From Aphrophora alni (taxonomy: Eukaryota; Arthropoda; Insecta; Hemiptera; Aphrophoridae): DNA of 64,000 nt. The stretch spans positions 120,781,362-120,845,361 of the forward strand of contig OY740765.1 of assembly GCA_963513935.1 (NCBI GenBank), given 5' to 3'. Every line of letters starts with the position of its first letter. Positions within the stretch are counted from its first letter, which is position 1. Made by a program: the position numbers and the translations under genes. Below are positions 57,171 to 64,000 of this stretch, piece by piece. The notes under the pieces are model-generated. The model was not told the DNA's origin and made no database searches. It saw only the letters and a program-made list of their open reading frames with translations.

Positions 57171-59390
57171 TAGTTTGTTAGAATGTTGAAATTCCTGAAC
57201 CTGTGTACTAAACTCATCATACGTGCAAAGCAAGATGTGTAATATAGTAAGAAAACAGAGTAAAGAAGCGACGTGATTGGATCTAGAAAATGTAGGTCAA
57301 AGATTCTGATTGGCTGTTAGCGTACGCTAGTGTTGTAAATTTAATTAAAGAAAGCTGTAAACTGTTAACAAAAGACATCCAAGAAAATAATTTTGTGTAA
57401 TAAATAGTTTCAGTATGAATTTATAGTAAATGTTTTAATGGAAAATTATGTAAATGTGTAAATGAATATAATTGATAATATTTTGTTGTGTCAGTGAATT
57501 GTTAGGGGACGCTCAGGTTGAAGCGAGAGAAAGAGACTCGTGGCTAGGCAGTCTTGTGGAGAGAGCTGACAGAGTAAGATGTATTCATTTTTGTATAAGG
57601 AAGTGTTAAAAATGTAGTTTAAATAATTTGTCAGTCTTGAGATGGGATCTGACGGAGTCAGACCTGTAAAAATTTGTCTAAAGAAGTTTTTTGAAAATGT
57701 AGTGCAAAATATTTAAAGAGTTTTAAGGAGCGTGTTGAGTGATAGGTTGTGTTAGTAAAAGACTAGAAATCAAGTTTACGATAGACAGACGTACTTTGAT
57801 TAGTAACTTTGTGAACAATGTAATATTAATAAAAAATGTAAATGCAGTGAGACAAAAGAATGTGACAATTTGTATATTTGTTTGATAATAGGACGATAGA
57901 TACAAATATATTAAATGAACATTCGTGTTTAGTGATTAATAATAAAAGGACAAAGAAATATTAACATAATTAAGTCTGAGGGGCTAATTAGGAGAGACTA
58001 TTTGTTCTAGACGCGATTTAGAAAGAGATCGTGTTCCGCGTGGTGAAATTTTCTTGTTAAGATAGAACATTCTTAAAAAACTATGAACATTTCTTTGAAC
58101 CATTTTAAGAAAAGACTTTTAGAGAATTGTGCATCTGTACGAGCCACGGGGTTAGTGAAAACAGTGATTGCAGAATATCTCCGAGTTACTGGACGTCAGA
58201 GCTCATCACTTCAGACATTTTATTTTTTATAACTGGTGTTGTGGTATAGACGCCCTAAGTTATTCACTAGGTTAAAGATCTGTATTATGTCTAAATTACT
58301 CTTTATACATGTTTGTTTGTTTTTTTTTTTTAATTCTTTTTGAGATAATTTCAAAATAAATAAATTTTAAATTTTCATTTAAATAATTAAATCTTCTTCA
58401 GAGAGCTGAAAAGTTATCTAATTTTGTATGATTAAAATTCTTGTTGCAACATTTAAAAAGAAAGATATGAAAAACATATAAAGCTTAACTTTGATTTAAA
58501 ATAAAAGAAAGAATTTAAATAAAAGATTTTTTTAAATCAGCATTAGACAATAAGATATTAATTATTATCTATGATTCTTTTATGTTATTTGTAACATGAT
58601 TTTATGAATTAATAAATACTTTATGTACAATTTCAGCAACACGAGACTTAGAATCTTTCTTGAATCGCCTTATGCCAAGTTCCTCTTGAAAAGAACTTAG
58701 ACCTCGAGATTTTATAACTTAATTCAAAATTAAATTTTTCAAAATTGGTAAGCGAAAGCTTCCTGGCGCCCATAAGTTAAGCAATTTAAGTAATTATTAA
58801 CTTCTTCTCTTTTTTCTTAAAAAAATAAAAGATAAATTCAAATACAAAACCCCCTTTTTATTAAATTATTACAGATAGAAAGTTCGTTGAGGAGTTATGA
58901 GGTGAAGTGAGCGCTCTTCTAAGAATTGATCAGTAGTAGACATTGAAAATAACTACTCTTTATTTCTTAGGGTTCTAGAATTGCATTTAAAAAAAATTAA
59001 TTTGTCTTACATGTATTTACCATAGTGAATTGATGAGAAGTGTCTATACAGTTTTTAAATCGGTTGATTTAAAGTTGAATTTACACAACGGGTTTGGAAA
59101 ATTAGAGTGATAACTGTTTCTCAAGTATTTGTAGCAACTGATGGTGGGTACAATATTAAGTTTTTACAGTATTTTTGTGTGTATCAATAATTCTCTCCTA
59201 AGAATTAGCCTCTTTCAAGCCAATATAGTTTGATTGATATAACTGACTAAAATACAATGAACATGGTTGTATATATTTTCTAGGATAGAAATGTGAGGAT
59301 ATTTTCATAAGCTCTCTGTTTGTTAGTTAAAATAATTTTTAAACAATTATTTTTATAATAATTTTTTTATTAGAATGTTTATTTGGTTAC
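57171..59390. other. Unassigned region with an LTR-end/primer-site-like motif
   Basis: 2.2 kb of slightly more balanced composition without protein homology. At 58764 TGGCGCCCATAAG follows AAGCTTCC; TGGCGCCCA is how tRNA-Lys primer-binding sites of some LTR elements begin. CCAAT-like boxes (GATTGGATC, GATTGGCTG) occur near 57276-57325. No gag or pol follows and no second LTR was found, so this is only suggestive. Confidence 0.25.
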
Positions 59391-59394
59391 TTTA

Positions 59395-60050
59395 ACTTTT
59401 CCGGATCTAAACCTTCCAGAGCGAATGGTTGCTGGATACTACAGCTTATCTGTTAAACCATACATTCTGAATCCAAAGCATTGTTTCCGATGCCAAGGGT
59501 TTGGACATGTTATATGCTTCCTGCTATAAAAAGGAAGTTTGCATACAGTGTGGCATAAAAGACTACAAGAGTGAAGGTTGTAATAAGGATGCAAAGTGTA
59601 CATATTGTGACGGTGACCATCCAGCATCTTCTCCAAATTGTCAGAAATGTAAAGTAGAAGAGCCAATTTAGAAATTGTGGCTAAAGAAAAACTTTCCATT
59701 CCAGAAGTTAGGAAATTATTCAAACAAAGAACTGCTCTACCTCCGATTACTGTAAAGCTAGTTAAAAATAAATCGGTCAGTCTCTGTATTAACTACTAAA
59801 TCTTCCTTTCAAAAAATTCAAAACAAAAATGTTCAAGGAAAACCTAATATACCACAAGGTGTTACAACCAAGTCTCCAAAAAAAATAATGAAGGAGTTGT
59901 AGTTTCTACCAAAGTCCTTTCAAATCCCCTTCATAAGCCATCTTCATCCCCACCACCTGATATTTCAGATATTCAGGATGCTATGGAGTTTGTTACTGAA
60001 TATTTCAAAACTGATCCACCTGCTGGTAATCAAAATGACAAATTTTCGTC
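59395..60050 (+). pseudogene. LINE ORF1 (Gag-like zinc-knuckle protein) relic
   Basis: The plus strand reads LPERMVAGYYSLSVKPYILN then PKHCFRCQGFGHVIC (first CCHC knuckle). In a shifted frame come VCIQCGIKDYKSEGC (second knuckle, degenerate) and CTYCDGDHPASSPNCQKC (third). Another shift gives EIVAKEKLSIPEVRKLFKQR. This V-x-PYIxNPxxCFxCQxFGH arrangement is typical of ORF1 nucleic-acid-binding proteins of Jockey/X-type LINEs. The C-terminal tail dissolves into stops near 60000. It abuts the foldback element at 60101. Confidence 0.83.
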
Positions 60051-60100
60051 ACATTGATGCAGTGAAACATGTAAGAACATTGTAATATGTATAGTATATA

Positions 60101-60864
60101 TGTAGGAGGTTTCTGAAATATTTTTACAAGCTTCGGGAGCATATTCCATACATCAAAATAAATCAAAAAGTTGCTATAAACATGTGTCCAATACCACTTC
60201 GTTTTCAGACAATCCGCCATTTTGTATTTTTAAAGTATTTTTTAAATATTTGAAGTAGATAAGATATTGAGTTTAGATTTAGCACACATATTTCTCATAT
60301 AACATTTTACAAGTGTGCAAAAAATGAAGACTGTATTTGTATTGTTTTCAAAATGGTGACTGTTTAAAATTTTTAATGTTGAATATTTTGAAAAACGTTA
60401 ATTTTACAAGCGACGATAAAAGTTTACTCTTTTAACTGCAAATAAAATCCTTTTATTGTCAATAAGTCGATTATCCTTTGACTTACAGAAAAAATATAAA
60501 ACTCAATTTTATTTGTAGCTAAAAAAGGAAACTTTTTTGACTCTTGTATTTTTTTAAAAATTAATGGTTTTTGAGATATTCAACAATTAAAATTTTAAAC
60601 ACCCGCCATTTTGGAAATAATACAAATACAGTCTTTTTTTGCACACTTGTAAAGCATTACATAAAAAATGGATATGCCAAATCTGAATTCGATATCTTAT
60701 CTACTTCAAAAGTTGTTTTTTTTTTTTTTTTTGTAAAAATACAAAATAGCGGATTGTCTGAAAATGAAGCGGTTTCGCACACATGTTTATAGAAATTTGT
60801 TTATTTATTTTAATGTAATGAATCCTCTCTCAAAGCTTGTTAAAGTATTTCAGAAACACCCTGT
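60101..60864. mobile_element. Foldback MITE, ~764 bp, arms to the centre
   Basis: Almost the whole element folds back. Outer ends TGTAGGAGGTTTCTGAAATA and, read inward from the right, CAGGGTGTTTCTGAAATACT. Inner arms share ACAATCCGCCATTTTGTATT with the inverse AATACAAAATAGCGGATTGT, TTGAAGTAGATAAGATAT, CAAGTGTGCAAAAAATGAAG and GTATTTGTATT. The CAGGGTGTTTC start and TA-rich flanks are common among insect MITEs. A fragment of its centre is found at 595-745. Confidence 0.75.
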
Positions 60865-61558
60865 ATAGATATCAAATCCGTTTTTAATCTAGAGACTTTA
60901 AATAAATCAAGCATTTCACCCATTTTTGTTTTAAATTCATTAAAATATATAACATAAGGTAAGAAGAGTCTCATTTTTGTCCTTCTACTCTACCTCAGGC
61001 TGCTGGACAAGAAATCATAATGCTGAGTTCTGAAAACCTACAGGTTTGTGATCCATATTACCACTGTCAAGTCTAATTACCTTGACCCTTTTGAGCGAGT
61101 CAAGGAACAAACAAGGCGATTATAGATTCCTTATGCATTATCCTGAAGATCAAGTAAAGCAACAGTCGAATTTCAATTCTCGGCCTCCAGTTGCTGGATT
61201 ACAGGAATATGCCACAATTCCCACATGATAGATATGGTTTTAGTTGGTTTTTGAGTTGCAAGATTCCAACTTCTCTGATAGGTTAAACTGCAATATTACG
61301 GTTAAAGAAAGTCCCAAAACTCTGGTTGGTTGCGCTGCAATATTAAATCTGCAATTTTGATTTACCCATTATAGTTAAATTAAACTGATTATGAAATCAT
61401 GATGTTCAATATTATAAATGTAGAATATCATCTTAAGTCATCAATGACTCGCTCATTGGTATTATTGGCTATTTACAGACTTTTAACAATATTGCAGATA
61501 TTTAACATATAAAGACCATGTATCCCAGCGGCATGGCATGATCTGTATGAAGTGTAAG

Positions 61559-62890
61559 TAGAGATGAGCGTTATTTCAACTAACTGTTATTTAGTAACCG
61601 TTACTGAGCAATAACTTAAGTAAACGTTATTCAACTTTGAAATAACGGTTAGTTGCCTAAACTGTTATTCTCCAAAAATGTTAAGATTTCACAGATTTCT
61701 ATTAGTTTAGTTTTTCAAGGTGTCTATTTGTAGGAAGGTAGATGAACATACAGACAGACAAACTAAAAGAGAGAGATAACTGAGAGAAGAGCCAAAAGGA
61801 GAGGTGAGAGTGCACTGCCCTTAGGGCAATGTAGATTGTTAAATTCTCAGAAGAAATTGTGTTTGAAGAAGGGTGAAAGATATAAATAAAGAGATGGTGT
61901 GGGTTTTCCACCCTTTCTTCTTCTACCCACTCGTTTTTACCATCTAGACAAACACTCAAACAGTAAACAGTTATTGGTTGCTTTCAGTTATTCAGTTCTT
62001 CTACCTGTAGTAATTGATTACTTGTTAACGACTAACCTTGTTTTTCCAGAGAGCGTGACCTACAGAGTAAGAAGTAGAATGTAAGCTGCCTAACTCAACT
62101 GTCGGACCAGCACTACTACTCACTTCGTTACTGGAGAATTACTAACTGTTAAGAGTTTTTGTCATTACATAAAAGAATCACTAACAATTTCTTCTAACCT
62201 TCATAGTTTATAAATTATTGCTACATGTAATATCCTTAGATAATTATTAGAAAATGAAATAATTTTTGTTGATAATTCAATTGTATTCATTATATAATTC
62301 ACGTAATATGAAAGATTTTTAAACTATTTATGCTAGAGACCGTAGGTACTTGGTGGTATTCCATTTTAAATAAAATTAAAACAACAATTTTTTTAGTATC
62401 AACCACAATGTTTTAATAGAATATAGAATATGTTTTAATAAATAATTTAATAATTTAATAAATATTTAATAGAATATGTTTTAATAAAACATTGTGGTTG
62501 ATACTAAAAAAATTGTTGTTTTAATTTTATTTGAAATATTTTTGTTTTAAGTTGAAAGGCATCTCTGCATTTCTGTGTAAAACTGATAGTTGAGGGATGG
62601 ACTTAGTTTATTGTTGAACTATATTTGTTACAAAAGTAAAAAACAAAACAACACTATCTATTATAGGTTTTCAAAAGTATTTATGATTGTAGATATTTGT
62701 GTAATACGTAATATTAATAAAGCAATTTTCTTCAATAACGAAGACTACTTCATAACAATACGCTCAGGTTTTTGCGGTCTTCCCACACTACAATAACCAT
62801 TACTGAGTAATTATTTAAATAACTAGTTACGGACCAGTATTAGTAACGAAATAACCGTTCGTTAGAAAGTCATCATTTATCTCATCTCTA
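61559..62890. mobile_element. Non-autonomous hAT element, perfect 8-bp target duplication
   Basis: 1332 bp. Ends TAGAGATGAGCG and, read inward from the right, TAGAGATGAGAT. AGTGTAAG flanks it at 61551-61558 and 62891-62898. The subterminal regions have several GTTATTT/GTAACCGTTA and AATAACNGTT repeats at both ends, likely binding sites. No transposase frame was recognised; small open frames inside look incidental. The perfect duplication suggests recent insertion. Confidence 0.9.
62363..62537. repeat. Long hairpin (52-bp arms) inside the hAT element
   Basis: 62363-62414 and 62486-62537 are reverse complements with one difference noticed (AAATAAAATTAAAACAACAA, TTTTTTTAGTATCAACCACA, ATGTTTT). 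The 71-bp spacer is itself AT-rich with repeated AATATGTTTTAATA. It may be a smaller foldback inserted in the hAT element, or an internal structure of it. Confidence 0.8.
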
Positions 62891-62898
62891 AGTGTAAG

Positions 62899-64000
62899 TA
62901 GTGATGAATATAATCGATTGTTTTTATATCAGTAGAATTAATTATTTAACTTTTATGCTAGAAGGCGGTTTTAACTAGTTATTCTATGTTAGAACTGAAA
63001 ATATTTAATACATCTCAACATGTTTTTGTTTTGTTTATTTATTAACATTTATTTTTAACTTTGTAATTTTCTTACTTCTATCTTATATGCAAACAATTAT
63101 ATTATCTAATGTATTATATATATGTTCAGGGTTATCATATAAAAAATATTCTGTAAATGACATTTCAATGAATTAACCTGTGGAGTTAAATGTGCTAATT
63201 GCGCCACACCACTCCTGAGTAACAACAAAATGCAAATGTCACTTTTTTAAAGAAAATATAATATTATTGGTCATAGTAGGTTTCATTTAGAACAATTATT
63301 TATTTATTCAATTATTTGTGCAAAATAATACAGAGAGCAAAAATAATTGTTTATTCTAAAATTTCTGTAACTAATATGTATATAAACATATTTTGGCTCA
63401 AATATCTTTTTTTTTTTAATTAAAGAGATTTTGGTCAATGTCCCTATAAGCTCTATTAAAACATATTGGTCACCATTACCCCAGGTTGAATGCTGGTTCA
63501 GGAGTTATCAGTCATAAAGTTAAAAGTCATGGACACTGTGACTTAAAAATAAAATATATCAAAATCGGTAATTGAATCTGCTCTGTTTTTTTTTGTTTTT
63601 TTTTAATTTGCTAACAAACATAATTTTTATTTTATGTAAAATAGTTTTGCAGGTTTTTCTAAAGCAAATTTACTTGATTGATATTGCTTTGAATAATTTG
63701 CTTTGAGATATTCTGCCTTCTAAAATGACAAGGTTCTACTTTAAAAGTTATTGGATAATGATAAATTGATATTTAATTTATTCTAACATTTACCATCGTT
63801 TGTGTATATCAACATTTATCATACAAAAGTATGGATCAACTCTCGTTATCAAGTGACAAACTAAGATCATGTTGTGGCCACCTTTGAGTACATTGGGTAG
63901 CCCATTTCGTGCTTCCCAATACAAGCTGTCATACGTCTCCTTGTTGTGCATTTCCATGTTTAGAGCATCACATACCAGCATATGAAATTTGCCCATTTGA
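62899..64000. other. Right end of the window, mostly unassigned
   Basis: No repeat boundary seen. At 63850-63996 the minus strand has a GC-richer open frame (MGKFHMLVCDALNMEMHNKE, then YWEARNGLPNVLK followed by a possible donor AAAG/GTGG). The composition looks coding, but I do not recognise the family; it could be an exon or a transposon fragment that continues past the window. Confidence 0.3.

Noticed and set aside
57171..58775. Long LTR ending before a TGGCGCCCA primer-binding site
   Set aside because: No TG...CA borders, no second LTR and no gag/pol follow. Nine matching bases are too few.

Overview
This is a eukaryotic, AT-rich, intron- and transposon-dominated window. It is most probably from an insect, and a hemipteran-like genome is my inference. 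Evidence: spliced exons with GT/AG borders, (TA)n microsatellites, an insect-type 5S rRNA relative, and many insect-style elements (piggyBac, hAT, mariner, Jockey-like LINEs, Penelope-like elements). No prokaryotic gene organisation is visible.

Host gene. The only host gene I can support is a 2-Cys peroxiredoxin on the minus strand, probably a mitochondrial Prx3-like enzyme. Three consecutive exons are visible (34853-34952, 15920-16070, 2165-2300), with GT/AG borders and matching phases. They cover part of a basic leader, the start of the thioredoxin-fold domain, and the peroxidatic-cysteine exon. The two introns are about 18.8 and 13.6 kb, so nearly everything between 2.3 and 34.8 kb is intron filled with repeats. 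The first coding exon (above 34952) was not found, and the C-terminal exons lie beyond position 1.

Mobile DNA by region. (1) 3.7-9.2 kb: a decayed piggyBac transposase gene split by a 4170-bp element (4463-8632). That element has perfect 23-bp inverted ends, TTAA target duplications, and an apparently intact two-exon gene for a 796-residue DUF7869-type protein with a DDE-like acidic triad. (2) 9.4-14.7 kb: GC-rich repeats, two TTAA-flanked piggyBac-type non-autonomous elements, and a 542-bp palindromic element with an 8-bp duplication. (3) 16.4-25.5 kb: LINE fragments, further piggyBac-type elements, and a Penelope-like relic. (4) 26-30 kb: four families of long-period diverged tandem repeats. 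(5) 31-39.5 kb: LINE relics, a 46/51-bp minisatellite, and foldback elements. (6) 40.96-43.81 kb: a nearly complete hAT element with a perfect 8-bp duplication and a frameshifted transposase. (7) 45-47.9 kb: a Penelope-like fragment with long inverted flanks, a mariner 5' fragment and a LINE tail. (8) 48.2-53.5 kb: nested foldback elements, two of which carry 5S rRNA-derived sequence at the same internal position. (9) 53.7-54.9 kb: a second, degenerate DUF7869-type gene. (10) 59.4-62.9 kb: a LINE ORF1 zinc-knuckle relic, a 764-bp foldback element, and a 1332-bp hAT element with a perfect 8-bp duplication.

The strongest candidates for something little described are the intact DUF7869 transposon and the foldback family carrying 5S rDNA. 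All family assignments come from reading the translations and motifs; no searches were run.
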